Positions 42,718-51,599 are shown, counted from the first letter of the stretch. The stretch: DNA of 64,000 nucleotides from Actinoallomurus soli (GCF_024055715.1 NZ_JAMXMV010000015.1:62001-126000); one strand, 5' to 3'. The notes: generated from the sequence alone by a model not told the origin. Translations and numbers: made by a program.

Positions 42718-43158
42718 TCAGCGCGTGGCCTTCCAGCCGTGCACGCGCATCAGGGCGGCGGCGACGCGGGCGAACCGTTCGGGCTCGAGGATCGCGCCCT
42801 CCCGGCGGATGTCGTCCTCGTCGAGCGCGAACACGCGGTCCAGCCGCACGTACGACTCGCGGCCGTCCCGGTCCCAGGTTCCCGAGCCGAGTTCGAGCCA
42901 GTCGGGGTCGTCGCCGTGGTCACGGCTCGACAGCATCATCGCGAGCAGACGGCGGCCGTGCCGGCCGACGACCAGCAGCGGCCGGTCCTTCCCTCGGGAC
43001 GGGTCCTCCTCGTAGGGCACCCACGCCCACACGATCTCGCCGGGGTCCGCGAGGCCGTCGAGGTCCGGGGAGTACTCGAGGGTCGCCGCCCTCTCGGGGG
43101 TATAGATCTCGCGCACCGCGCCGTGCGCGGGCCGCGGGTCTTCGCCATGATCGAACAT
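42718..43158 (-). CDS. PemK/MazF-like toxin-fold protein, no adjacent antitoxin
   Basis: The 146-residue protein has the SH3-like MazF block G-E-I-V-W-A-W-V-P-Y-E-E-D-P-S-R-G-K-D-R-P-L-L-V-V (split here: V-W-A-W-V-P-Y near residue 42, K-D-R-P-L-L-V-V near 56). MazF toxins are ribosome-independent mRNA endonucleases. The usual antitoxin gene is absent on either side, and the flanking genes are a CBM2 protein and a TetR-like protein. Many actinobacteria carry such solo members, so a housekeeping or dead role is as likely as a toxin. Confidence 0.75.
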   Translation of the reverse strand: MFDHGEDPRPAHGAVREIYTPERAATLEYSPDLDGLADPGEIVWAWVPYEEDPSRGKDRPLLVVGRHGRRLLAMMLSSRDHGDDPDWLELGSGTWDRDGRESYVRLDRVFALDEDDIRREGAILEPERFARVAAALMRVHGWKATR

Positions 43159-43215
43159 CCGGGCAGCTTATCCGTCCGCCCAGCCGGGGCCGCGCTCCGT
43201 CGTCTCCGGCGGGGC

Positions 43216-43809
43216 TCAGTCGTCGGCGGCGGTGAGGTCAGGGCGGTGACCGAGCCGGAGCCCGCCGATCATCTGGGAGACGAACGCCTCGTCCTCGGGC
43301 CCGTCGCCGAGCAGCATCTTCATGAACGCGTGGTTGAAGCAGGCGCCGATCAGCAGCCGCGCCGCCGCCACGCAGTCCACGTCGGCCGCGATCCGCCCGA
43401 GGCCGCGCTCCCCTTCCAGGTAGCCCGCGACCTCGGCGTACGCCGCCTGGGGTCCCAGGTCATGGCTCTGGAACACCTGCCGGAGCCGCACGATCTGGTC
43501 GGAACTGGCGAGGATGGACACCTTCGCCGCCAGGATCTCCCGGTAGAACCCGATCGTCGCCTGCCCGGCAGCGAAGAGGTTCTCGGCGACCTCGCCCCGG
43601 CCCACCCGCGCGCCCAGGTCCTTCATGACGCGCGCGAAGACGGGGAGGCGGTCCTGCAGGAGGGCGAGATAGAGCGTCACCGCGGACGGGTCGGACCCGG
43701 GCGGGGCGGGCCGCAGGATGTCGGCGGCCGCCCCGAGCACCTGATGTCGTACGGCGTCGCCGTGTCCGCTCGCCGAGGGGGACCACGCCGATCGATCATC
43801 GGTTTCCAT
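43216..43809 (-). CDS. TetR ligand-domain-like protein lacking a recognisable HTH
   Basis: The 197-residue protein starts like a TetR first helix (V-R-H-Q-V-L-G-A-A-A-D-I-L near residue 21) but lacks the T-x-x-x-I-A-x-x-A-G-V recognition part. It jumps to a helical region (L-Y-L-A-L-L-Q-D-R-L-P-V-F-A-R-V-M) and a typical C-terminal domain (A-A-A-R-L-L-I-G-A-C-F-N-H-A-F). No alternative frame supplies the missing piece. It could be a non-DNA-binding partner or a decayed regulator. Confidence 0.6.
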   Translation of the reverse strand: METDDRSAWSPSASGHGDAVRHQVLGAAADILRPAPPGSDPSAVTLYLALLQDRLPVFARVMKDLGARVGRGEVAENLFAAGQATIGFYREILAAKVSILASSDQIVRLRQVFQSHDLGPQAAYAEVAGYLEGERGLGRIAADVDCVAAARLLIGACFNHAFMKMLLGDGPEDEAFVSQMIGGLRLGHRPDLTAADD

Positions 43810-43863
43810 GACGCATAAGGATCTTGCGGGAAACCCGCCCCGTCAACGAAAACGTTCCGAAGA

Positions 43864-44502
43864 TCAGTACCCGACGGTGAAACGTGTCCGGTGGTGGCGG
43901 GGATTCTCGGCCTCGTCGAGCAGTGCCACGGCGAGGTCCTCCATGGAGATCCGGGACTCTCCTTCGGCGTCGACCAGCAGTTCGCCGGCGCCCAGCCGGT
44001 ACGCACCGGTGCGCTCGCCCGGCTCCAGCAGCGCCGGCGGGCTCAGGTAGGCCCAGTCGACGCCGGTCGCGGCGCGGCAGGCCGCTAGCTGGTCCGCGCA
44101 GGCCAGTGCGATGGGCCGCAGCTCGGCGGGGAACCCCGGCTCCTCGACCACGGTGAGTCCTCCGGTGCCGGGCACGGTGAGGGTCGCGGCGCCGCCGACG
44201 ACGAGGAGGCGGACGCCCGTCCCGGCGAGGCCCGCCAGCAGCGCCTTCGCGACCGTGACGAGCTCGGGCTCGCCGCCGGGAGCGGGACGGGTCGCGGTGA
44301 TCACGATGTCCTGGCCGGCGGCGAGGCGGCCCACGTCCTCGGCGTTCCGGGCGTCCGCCGTACGGATGCGGGCGCCCGCGGGCGGCTCGGCGAACCGGGC
44401 GGGGTCGCGTACGACGGCGGTGACCTCGTGGTCGCGGGACAGCGCCTCGGCGACGACGCGGCGTCCGACGGCCCCCGCCGCTCCGAACACGGTGATGCGC
44501 AT
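43864..44502 (-). CDS. NAD(P)H-binding NmrA-like atypical SDR
   Basis: The 212-residue protein begins M-R-I-T-V-F-G-A-A-G-A-V-G-R-R-V, an NmrA-type G-x-x-G-x-x-G cofactor loop, followed by V-R-D-P near residue 32 and V-V-G-G-A-A-T-L near 101. Family members are NADPH-dependent quinone or flavin reductases or sensors. The gene is just two bases downstream of the EamA exporter and shares its MarR-type control. Confidence 0.86.
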   Translation of the reverse strand: MRITVFGAAGAVGRRVVAEALSRDHEVTAVVRDPARFAEPPAGARIRTADARNAEDVGRLAAGQDIVITATRPAPGGEPELVTVAKALLAGLAGTGVRLLVVGGAATLTVPGTGGLTVVEEPGFPAELRPIALACADQLAACRAATGVDWAYLSPPALLEPGERTGAYRLGAGELLVDAEGESRISMEDLAVALLDEAENPRHHRTRFTVGY

Positions 44503-44504
44503 GG

Positions 44505-45464
44505 TCACGAGCTCCTCCTCGCGGTGACGGCGGGTGCCGCCGGTGGGGCGGGTGGTGCGGGTACGGCCTCGCGGCGCCGGCCGCCGGACCACTGGCCGGC
44601 CAGCGTGCCGCCGAAGGCCAGCGCCATGCCGAGCAGTTGCAGGGGCGTCAGGGCCTGGCCGAGCGCGGCCCAGCCGATGACCGCCGCGGACAGCGGGCTG
44701 AGCAGCGGGAGGAAGGCCACCGAGGTCGCGGGAAGACGGGACAGGCCGCGGAACCACACCCAGTACGCGGCGGCCGTGCCGACCGCCCCGAGGTAGAGGT
44801 AGCCGCCGACGGCACGCCCGTCGAGGGCGGGCGGCGGTCCCTCGACGAGGAGGGTCACCGGCACCAGCAGCAGCCCGCCGGCGGTGAGCTGCCAGGCGGT
44901 GAGGCCGAGCGGGCCGACGCCCTCGGGGCGGCCCCAGCGCTTGGTGAGCACCGTGCCCGCGGCCATCGACGCCGCCCCGGCGAGCCCGGCCAGCACGCCG
45001 AGGACGTCCATCCGGGCGTCGGCGCGCAGGACGACGAGTCCGACCCCGGCGAGGCCGGTGAGGGCGGCCAGCAGCTTGCGGGCGGTGGGCCGCTCGGCCA
45101 GCAGCAGGGCGGCGAACGCCAGGGCGAACAGCGGGCCGACCGCGCCGAGCACCGCGGCGACGCCTCCGGGCAGCCGGTAGGCGGCCAGGAAGAGCAGCGG
45201 GAAGAACGCCCCGATGTTGAGCACGCCGAGGACGGCCGCCCGCCACCACCAGGCCCCGCGCGGCAGCACGCGGGTGGCGGCGAGGAGGACGAGGCCGGCC
45301 GGCAGCGCCCGCGTCATCGCGGTGAACATGGGCCGGCCGGGCGGCAGGAACTCGGTGGTCACGGCGTAGGTCGACCCCCATGTCAGGGGGGTGAGCGCGG
45401 TGAGGGCCAGGTCGCGGACGCTCGACGAGGAGGAGGCGTCCCGCCGGGCCGTGAGAACGGCCAT
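44505..45464 (-). CDS. EamA/DMT-superfamily transporter
   Basis: The 319-residue protein shows ten hydrophobic segments in two EamA halves (around residues 22-150 and 165-290), with typical W-G-S-T-Y-A near 30 and F-L-P-L-L-S-P-L-S-A-A-V-I near 255. Such proteins export amino acids, drugs or metabolites. GGAGGG precedes the ATG. It is divergent from a MarR gene and ends two bases before the NmrA-like gene. Confidence 0.88.
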   Translation of the reverse strand: MAVLTARRDASSSSSVRDLALTALTPLTWGSTYAVTTEFLPPGRPMFTAMTRALPAGLVLLAATRVLPRGAWWWRAAVLGVLNIGAFFPLLFLAAYRLPGGVAAVLGAVGPLFALAFAALLLAERPTARKLLAALTGLAGVGLVVLRADARMDVLGVLAGLAGAASMAAGTVLTKRWGRPEGVGPLGLTAWQLTAGGLLLVPVTLLVEGPPPALDGRAVGGYLYLGAVGTAAAYWVWFRGLSRLPATSVAFLPLLSPLSAAVIGWAALGQALTPLQLLGMALAFGGTLAGQWSGGRRREAVPAPPAPPAAPAVTARRSS

Positions 45465-45485
45465 GTCGATCCCTCCAGATTGATA

Positions 45486-45547
45486 ATCTCAACGTTGAGA
45501 TAACAGCACGCAGTGATGCTCAACGTCAAGTAGATGAACGTTGAGAT
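45486..45547. promoter_or_regulatory. MarR operator between the exporter and marR
   Basis: ATCTCAACGTTGAGAT (45486-45501) is a perfect 16-base palindrome, and AACGTTGAGAT recurs at 45537-45547, with weaker half-sites (CTCAACGT, CGTTGAG) between and after. The cluster fills the divergent promoter gap. Confidence 0.8.
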
Positions 45548-45571
45548 TGTTTGCGTTGAGAGGAGTGCCCG

Positions 45572-46072
45572 GTGAGCGACGCGGTGGATCAGATCCTCGG
45601 CCAGTGGGCCCGTGAGCGACCCGACCTCGACGCGTGGCCGATGGGGATCATCGGCCGGATCAACCGGCTGTCGAGGCTCGTGGACCGGGAGCTGAAGGAC
45701 TTCTTCGCCGCGCACGGGCTGGAGCACTGGGAGTTCGACGTGCTCGCCACCCTGCGCCGGTCCGGCCCGCCGTACGCGCTGACGGCGGGCGCGCTCAACC
45801 GCGCCGCGATGGTGACCTCCGGGGCGATCACCAACCGGATCGACCGGCTCGCGGCCAAGGGCCTCGTGGAGCGGGTGCCCGACGAGCAGGACCGCCGGTC
45901 CGTACGGGTCCGCCTGACCGAACGGGGCCGGGCCCTGGTCGACGAGGTCGTCGGGCTCCACGTCGCGAACGAGGCCCGGCTGCTCGCCTCGCTGAGTCCC
46001 GACCGGAGGATGGAGCTGGCGGACCTCCTGCGCGACCTGCTCGAGTCCTTCGGCGACACGTCGATCGAATGA
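45572..46072 (+). CDS. MarR-family regulator
   Basis: The 166-residue winged-helix protein has L-T-A-G-A-L-N-R-A-A-M-V-T-S-G-A-I-T-N-R-I-D-R-L near residues 70-93 and the wing D-E-Q-D-R-R-S-V-R-V-R-L-T near 106. GTG 45572 follows AGGAG. It should repress the divergent EamA/NmrA pair and itself through the palindrome in the gap. The effector is unknown. Confidence 0.9.
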   Translation: MSDAVDQILGQWARERPDLDAWPMGIIGRINRLSRLVDRELKDFFAAHGLEHWEFDVLATLRRSGPPYALTAGALNRAAMVTSGAITNRIDRLAAKGLVERVPDEQDRRSVRVRLTERGRALVDEVVGLHVANEARLLASLSPDRRMELADLLRDLLESFGDTSIE

Positions 46073-46120
46073 TCCGCCCACGGACGACGAGGGCGGCCCT
46101 GGCGGTTCCGAGGATGCCGG

Positions 46121-46793
46121 TCAGGCGACGGGGACCAGGGTGAACCGGCCGTCGGGGCGGCGTTCGGCGCGCCCGAAGACGACATCGGCGAAGTGGCCGC
46201 CGTAGCCGATCGTGCCGGGGCGGCTCAGCTCTTCGACCAGGCGGCGGCGGTGCTCCGCGGACTCGGCCGGGTCGTGGTCGATCCCGCAGGACCACTCCGG
46301 GTGCGTGACCTGGACCGGCGCGTGCAGGGCGTCGCCGAACGCGATGAGCCGCCGGTCGCCGCCGGTGATGGTGTAAGTGGTGTGGCCGACGGTGTGTCCC
46401 GCCGCGAACGACGCCCGCACACCGGGGAAGATCTCCTCCCCGTCCTGGGCCGGGTGGACGCGGGACGCGAAGGCCGCCAGGCGTTCCTCGGTCGCCCCGC
46501 CCTCGGCCGCCAGATCGCGCCGCTCTCACTCGGGCGCCGCGACGAAGTGGGTGGCGTGCGCGAACGGCGGTGCGCCGGCGCCGGGCGCCGTGCTCCAGGC
46601 CCAGCCCAGGTGGTCGGTGTGCAGGTGGGTGATGGCGACGGCCTCGATCCGGTGCGGCTCGCGGCCCAGGCGGCGCAGGCCGTCCAGCAGCGCGCCGCCG
46701 TACACCCTCCCCAGGAACGGGTTGGCGGGGTCGTCGGGGTGGGTAGCGCGCTCGGCCGACGATCGGCCGGGCCCGGCAACGATGCGCCCGAAA
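46121..46793 (-). pseudogene. Broken metallo-beta-lactamase-fold hydrolase
   Basis: Reading the minus strand in one frame gives F-L-G-R-V-Y-G-G-A-L-L, then I-T-H-L-H-T-D-H-L-G-W (HxHxDH metal motif), H-T-V-G-H-T-T-Y and F-G-D-A-L-H (later ligands): clearly an MBL-fold protein. A TGA at 46526-46528 breaks the frame after A-A-P-E, where Trp is likely in homologs. No start codon with a site precedes the 5' part, which runs into the terminator of the neighbouring beta-propeller gene. It is both truncated and interrupted, unless the TGA is a sequencing error. The 3' piece alone could be translated from 46420. Confidence 0.78.
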
Positions 46794-46796
46794 GGC

Positions 46797-46830
46797 GATG
46801 GGGCGTCGGCCTGCCGGCCGGCGCCCCATC
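46797..46830 (-). terminator. Hairpin terminator of the first beta-propeller gene
   Basis: GATGGGGCGTCGGCC (46797-46811) pairs with GGCCGGCGCCCCATC (46816-46830) with one mismatch and a four-base loop, ten bases after the stop of the beta-propeller gene. Confidence 0.75.
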
Positions 46831-46839
46831 CGGAACCCG

Positions 46840-48735
46840 TCAGTGCCGGGCCTTCAGCTTGACGGTGACCTTCTTCGGGGCCATGACGCGCTTCGCGGCG
46901 CTCTTCCTGGCCTTCGGCTGCGGGCGCAGGCCCGCGACGAGCTTCGACAGGGTCGACGGCGACGCCGTGGACCGTACGGCCGGGGTGTCCGCCGGGTTGA
47001 TGCCGACGCCGAGGCTCATGACGCCGGTCAGGTTCATGGAGTTATTGGCCGATCCGGACGGCAGGCCCATCATCTGGTTGATCACGCCGTCGAGGATCGA
47101 GCCGGGACCGCAGCCCTTGGCGGCGGGCACCGCGATCTTGTTGTTGATCTGAACCGGATACGGCGTCCAGCCGAGCGCCGGGTCGCCGGCCCCGCCCGGG
47201 ACGAGGATCGTCGGGGTCAGGCTCGCGGTGATCGGGCCGATGACGCAGGACGTGCCGAGCAGCTGGTTGTTGAGGTGGACGTTCAGCTTCGCGGTCGCCT
47301 CGATGCCGCCCGGGCCGAGCTGGACGGTGATCGGCGCCGCCAGCGACTGAGTGATCGTGAGCTTGTTGACCGGCAGCAGCGCCGCCGGGGTCTTGCCCAG
47401 GATCGGGCCGACCAGCGGCAGCTGACCGATCAGGCCGCCGGGCACCTCGACGGGCTGCGACACGAGCTGGTCCCCCATCACCGGCGGGTTGAGGACGCTG
47501 CCCGGCCCGAGGGAGGAGATGTAGCCGGTGACGCGGATCGCGTTCGGCGGCAGCGTCAGGGCGAAGCTGCCGATCTTCACGCTGCCGCCGGAGGTGATCT
47601 GCGTCTGGCAGGCGTGGTTCTGCGGGCACTGCGCCTGGAACTTGGCGGCGACCTGGGGCATGCTGCCGTGCGCGAGCGCCGGGACGGCGGGGTGCGGCGC
47701 TCCGGTCGGCGGCGCGGCCGGGTCGAGACTGCCCACGGCGCCCTTGCCCGCCTCGGTGAACCAGAGTTTCTTGCCCGGACCGGCCGCGATCCGCATCGGC
47801 GCGGACAGCGTGGCGGGCAACGGGTACTCGGTGACCGTGCCGGAGCCGGGGTCGACGCTGCCGATGTTGCTGGCGGCGGCCTCGGTGAACCAGATCTGCC
47901 CGTCCGGGCCCACGGTGATGCCGATGGGCGCGGAGTCGGCGGTGTTCACCGGATACTCGTCGATGCCGCCGCTCGCCGGGTCGAGCCGGCCGATCATTCC
48001 GACGCCGGGTTCGGTGAACCACAGGGCGCCGTCCGGACCGGCGACGATCCCGCCGAGGGCCGGTGAGCCGCTGCCCGCGGACGGCGGGTTGTAGGAGGTG
48101 ACCGCGCCGGTCTCCGGGTCGAGCCGGCCGATGGACCCGTCGGTGCCCGTGTACCAGACCGCCCCGTCCGGGCCGGCCGCGAGGCCGTACACGCTCGCGC
48201 CGGCGGTGGCGTACACGGTGACGGTGCCCGAGGAGGTGATCCGGCCGATCGCGGGCGACGCGCCTCCGCCGAACCACATCGCGCCGCCGGGACCGGCGAT
48301 GATGTCGGTCAGCCGCCCGCCCGCGAAGTTGACGTCGCCGGTCGTGGGGACCTCGAAGAGGGTGGTCTTCCCCGTCGCCGGGTCGACGTAGCCGACGCGC
48401 GGAACGTCGACGGAGGAGTCGGTGAACCACAGGCGGCCGCCGGGTCCGGCGGCCATCCCGTCGGCCGCGCCCTGGGTCTTGGCCGAGTTGGCGGGCAGGG
48501 CGTACTCCTTGACCTTGCCGGCCGAGTCGACCTTCCCCAGCCCGCCGGCGTTCTCGGCGAACCAGACGCTGCCGCTCGGGCCCGCGACCAGGCCCGCGGG
48601 GGCGACGTCGGGCACGGGCAGCCCGATCTCGGTCACGCCGGCGGCGGCGCCGGCGGGCGAGGCCGGGCTGAGAGCGACCGCGCCGAACAGGGCCGCCGAC
48701 GCGACCATCCCCGCGCGCACACCACGATGGCGCAT
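46840..48735 (-). CDS. Secreted Vgb-like beta-propeller protein with unknown C-terminal domain, copy A
   Basis: The 631-residue protein has a signal peptide (A-S-A-A-L-F-G-A-V-A-L to A-G-A-A) and a propeller of about 300 residues built of D-G-x-x-W-F-T-E/W-Y-T-G type blades with G-x-I-x-A-G-P-D-G. A 270-residue domain of unknown function follows, with P-V-E-V-P-G-G-L-I-G and N-N-Q-L-L-G-T-S-C-V-I-G-P blocks, then a basic Lys/Arg tail. Virginiamycin B lyase uses this fold, but its catalytic residues are not evident to me. AGGAGG seven bases before ATG 48735 fixes the start. Confidence 0.82.
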   Translation of the reverse strand: MRHRGVRAGMVASAALFGAVALSPASPAGAAAGVTEIGLPVPDVAPAGLVAGPSGSVWFAENAGGLGKVDSAGKVKEYALPANSAKTQGAADGMAAGPGGRLWFTDSSVDVPRVGYVDPATGKTTLFEVPTTGDVNFAGGRLTDIIAGPGGAMWFGGGASPAIGRITSSGTVTVYATAGASVYGLAAGPDGAVWYTGTDGSIGRLDPETGAVTSYNPPSAGSGSPALGGIVAGPDGALWFTEPGVGMIGRLDPASGGIDEYPVNTADSAPIGITVGPDGQIWFTEAAASNIGSVDPGSGTVTEYPLPATLSAPMRIAAGPGKKLWFTEAGKGAVGSLDPAAPPTGAPHPAVPALAHGSMPQVAAKFQAQCPQNHACQTQITSGGSVKIGSFALTLPPNAIRVTGYISSLGPGSVLNPPVMGDQLVSQPVEVPGGLIGQLPLVGPILGKTPAALLPVNKLTITQSLAAPITVQLGPGGIEATAKLNVHLNNQLLGTSCVIGPITASLTPTILVPGGAGDPALGWTPYPVQINNKIAVPAAKGCGPGSILDGVINQMMGLPSGSANNSMNLTGVMSLGVGINPADTPAVRSTASPSTLSKLVAGLRPQPKARKSAAKRVMAPKKVTVKLKARH

Positions 48736-48771
48736 GCCATCGCCTCCTATGATCTTCATGGTGGGCTACTA

Positions 48772-48789
48772 GAAACCCACGGGTGTTTC
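48772..48789. promoter_or_regulatory. Palindromic operator-like site upstream of beta-propeller gene A
   Basis: GAAACCCACGGGTGTTTC, an imperfect palindrome 37 bases before the start. A similar TAGAAACC...TGT(T/C)TCA...GTCAA block precedes beta-propeller gene B. Confidence 0.6.
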
Positions 48790-48903
48790 ACGTCAAGCCG
48801 ATCGGTGCCGCCCGTCCGGTTCCGGTCACCGGCGCGGTACGGGGAGGCGCAGGGGCCGCCCGGAGGCGGCCCCTGCTCGTGTTTCGTCCCTCGGTCGCGT
48901 ACG

Positions 48904-49497
48904 TCAGGTGATCGTGACCGTCGGGCTCGTGGTGTAGACGCCGGTGGCGGTGCCGGTCGGGCTGATCGTGCCGCAGGCCGCGTTGCCGGAGAACGGCACG
49001 CTCGCGCTGGTGAACGTGGCCTTGCCCGTCGAGTTGCTGTAGCTCGCCGTGATCGGCGCCGCGGCGGTCGGGGCGCCCGTCACCACGCAGCCGGGCAGGG
49101 TGGTCGTCGACACCGTCACGCCCGCCTTCGGGATCGTGATCTTGACCGACGTCGGGCTGGCGATGGCCAGCAGCGTCCAGCTGCCGTTCGTGTGGTTCGC
49201 CGTGATCGTGGCCGTACCGCCGAAGTTGTCCTTGCAGCCGCTGAACGTCGGGTCCGGGCTGATGTTGACCGGGCCGTAGCCCGACGACGGAGTCGTGAAC
49301 TTGATCGTCGAGCTGGTGCAGGTCACCGAGAAGGACAGGCCGGACAGGGTGCCGGCGAACTTCACGCTGGTGCTGGTGGCGGTGATCGCGGTGTTGGCCG
49401 GGCTGACGCCCGCCGCGTAGGCGATGCCGCCCATCATGGCGACCAGGGCGCCGGCCCCGGTGACGGTCGCGGCCAGCTTCGCCGTTCTGGAGATCAT
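48904..49497 (-). CDS. Small secreted beta-rich protein with four cysteines
   Basis: The 197-residue protein has a signal peptide (V-T-G-A-G-A-L-V-A-M-M-G-G-I-A-Y-A-A) and Cys residues in F-S-V-T-C-T-S, F-S-G-C-K-D-N, L-P-G-C-V-V and N-A-A-C-G-T-I, which could form two disulfides. No family is recognised. It sits between the two beta-propeller genes in the same orientation; AGGAGAGG precedes the ATG. Function unknown. Confidence 0.78.
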   Translation of the reverse strand: MISRTAKLAATVTGAGALVAMMGGIAYAAGVSPANTAITATSTSVKFAGTLSGLSFSVTCTSSTIKFTTPSSGYGPVNISPDPTFSGCKDNFGGTATITANHTNGSWTLLAIASPTSVKITIPKAGVTVSTTTLPGCVVTGAPTAAAPITASYSNSTGKATFTSASVPFSGNAACGTISPTGTATGVYTTSPTVTIT

Positions 49498-49619
49498 GTG
49501 CGTACCTCTCCTGAGGAGGCCGGGACCGACCTCGCCGGTCCCGGGTTCTGCGGGTGGTGGCGGGTTGTCGGGACAGTGGAACGGTGCGGTGCGAGGGGGT
49601 GACGCCCTCCTCTCTCCGG

Positions 49620-51368
49620 TCAGGAATGCGCCCCCGCGCCGACGCTGAGGATCGCGGGAAGGTCGAGGCTGTTGCCTGAGGCCGACGGCAGGCCCATGGT
49701 CGAGTTGATGACCCCGTCGAGGATTCCGCCGATGCCGCAGCCGTGGGCCTTGGGCACGGACAGGGTGGTGTCCTTGATCTCGACGTTCAGGGGCTGCCAG
49801 CCGAGCTGCGGGTCGTGCACCGAGCCGCCGGACCGGTCCGCCGGGGCCAGGCTCGCGGTGATCGGCCCGATGACGCAGCTGCCGCCGAGCAACTGGTTGT
49901 TGAGCTGGATGTTCAGGGTCGCGGTGGCCTGCAGGCCACTGGGGCCGAACCCGACGGTCACCGGCCCGGCCAGCGACTGCGTGATCGTGAGCTTGTTGAA
50001 CGGCAGCATCGCCGCCGGGGTCATGCCGAGGATCGGGCCGATGAGCGGCAGGGTGCCGATGATGCCTCCCGGCACCTCGACCGGGACGGACTCCAGTTCG
50101 GACCCGGTGAGCGGCGGCTGGAGGGTGGCCGTGCCGGTGCCCAGCGAGGTGACGTAGCCGGTGACGCGCAGCGCGCCGGGCGGCATCGTCTGGCTGAAGC
50201 CGCCGATCTTCACGCTGCCGCCCGTCGTGATCTGGGTCTGGCAGATGATCGCCGTGGTGGGACAGCGGCCCTGGAAGGACGCGGCGATCCGCGGACTCGA
50301 GCCGTCGGCGATCGGCGGGGCGGCGGCGTGCGGCGAGCCGGAGGGCGGCGCGGCGGGGTTCAGCCGGCCGACGGCGCCCGTGCCCGCCTCGGTGAACGAC
50401 AGCACGGCCCCGGGCCCCTTGACGATCCGCATCGGGGCGGACAGGGCGTTCGGCAGCGGGTACTCGGAGATCTTCTTGGTCGCGGGGACGATCCGGCCGA
50501 CGTTGCCGGCCGCGGCCTCGGTGAACCACACGTTGCCGTCCGGGCCGGCGGTGATGCCCTCCGGAGCGGAGTTCGCGGTCGGCACGGCGTACTCGGTGAT
50601 GGCGCCGGTCGAGGGGACGATACGGCCGATCTTGCCGACGCCGGGCTCGGTGAACCAGACCGCGCCGTCCGGGCCGGCCGCGATGCCGCCGGCCGCCGGA
50701 TTGCCCGAACCCGACGAGTCTGGCGAGTAGGTCGTGACGTTCCCCGTGGCCGGGTCCAGCCGCCCGATCGCCCCGCCGTTCGTGTCGGTGAACCACAGCG
50801 CCTTGTCGGGGCCGGTCGTGATCGCGTACGGCGACAGGCCGACGGTGGCGTACGCGGTGACCGCGCCCGAGGAGGTGATCCGGCCGACCGCGCCGGCCGG
50901 GCCGCCGGCGAACCACATGGCGCCGTCCGGTCCGGCGGTGATGTCGGTGAGCTGCCCGCCCGCGAAGCTCACGTCCCCGGTGGTCGGCACCTCGTACGCG
51001 GTCACCGCGCCGGTCGTGGGGTTGACCTTCCCCACGCGCGGCACGGCCGTGGACGCGTCGGTGAACCACACCGTCCCGTCCGGCGCGGTCGCGGCGCCCT
51101 CCGGGACGGCCACCTCGTGCTGGGAGTTCGCCGGGACGGCGTACTCCTTCACGACGCCGAGGGCGTCGACCCGGCCGAGGCCCTGCGCGTGCTCGGTGAA
51201 CCACACGCTGCCGCCCGGTCCGGCCGTCAGGCCCAGCGGCGTACTGTCGGGGATGCTCGCCGAGTACTCGGTGACCGTGCCCGAAGCGGCCTGCGCGGGA
51301 ACGCACGGGAGGGCCACTGCGAGGGCGGCCAGCAGGAGCGTTCCCGCTCTGGATCCACGATGGCGCAT
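49620..51368 (-). CDS. Secreted Vgb-like beta-propeller protein, copy B
   Basis: The 582-residue protein is a paralog of the 631-residue one: same first residues (M-R-H-R-G), same AAGGAGG site and the same layout of signal, about 300-residue propeller and C-terminal domain ending in D-G-V-I-N-S-T-M-G-L-P-S. It lacks the basic tail of copy A. Start ATG 51368 is fixed by the AAGGAGG and the shared N-terminus. It probably binds a cell-wall or environmental ligand; enzymatic activity is not shown. Confidence 0.82.
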   Translation of the reverse strand: MRHRGSRAGTLLLAALAVALPCVPAQAASGTVTEYSASIPDSTPLGLTAGPGGSVWFTEHAQGLGRVDALGVVKEYAVPANSQHEVAVPEGAATAPDGTVWFTDASTAVPRVGKVNPTTGAVTAYEVPTTGDVSFAGGQLTDITAGPDGAMWFAGGPAGAVGRITSSGAVTAYATVGLSPYAITTGPDKALWFTDTNGGAIGRLDPATGNVTTYSPDSSGSGNPAAGGIAAGPDGAVWFTEPGVGKIGRIVPSTGAITEYAVPTANSAPEGITAGPDGNVWFTEAAAGNVGRIVPATKKISEYPLPNALSAPMRIVKGPGAVLSFTEAGTGAVGRLNPAAPPSGSPHAAAPPIADGSSPRIAASFQGRCPTTAIICQTQITTGGSVKIGGFSQTMPPGALRVTGYVTSLGTGTATLQPPLTGSELESVPVEVPGGIIGTLPLIGPILGMTPAAMLPFNKLTITQSLAGPVTVGFGPSGLQATATLNIQLNNQLLGGSCVIGPITASLAPADRSGGSVHDPQLGWQPLNVEIKDTTLSVPKAHGCGIGGILDGVINSTMGLPSASGNSLDLPAILSVGAGAHS

Positions 51369-51450
51369 GCCACCGCCTCCTTGGGATTCATCCCCCGAGG
51401 ACGATGTTCGGTTCGAAACTTGTCGGTAACAAACGAGCTTCCTGCAAATA

Positions 51451-51468
51451 GAAACCGTACGGTGTCTC
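51451..51468. promoter_or_regulatory. Palindromic operator-like site upstream of beta-propeller gene B
   Basis: GAAACCGTACGGTGTCTC contains the perfect palindrome ACCGTACGGT (51454-51463) and lies 83 bases before the start. Together with its flanks it matches the block in front of copy A, so one TetR could control both. Confidence 0.6.
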
Positions 51469-51599
51469 ATGTCAACCGCAGCCGGGGTGACGGCCGGATC
51501 CGGCCGTCACCGACCCCGATCGGGCGCCCGGCGGCATTTACGCGCCCTCCGGCAGGCGGTAGACAGCCGGATGACGGTGCCACGGACGGGAGGTCACCC

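Noticed and set aside
46526-46528. TGA as selenocysteine in the MBL gene
   Set aside because: No SECIS-like hairpin noticed just downstream, and the residue is not a metal ligand; nonsense mutation is simpler.
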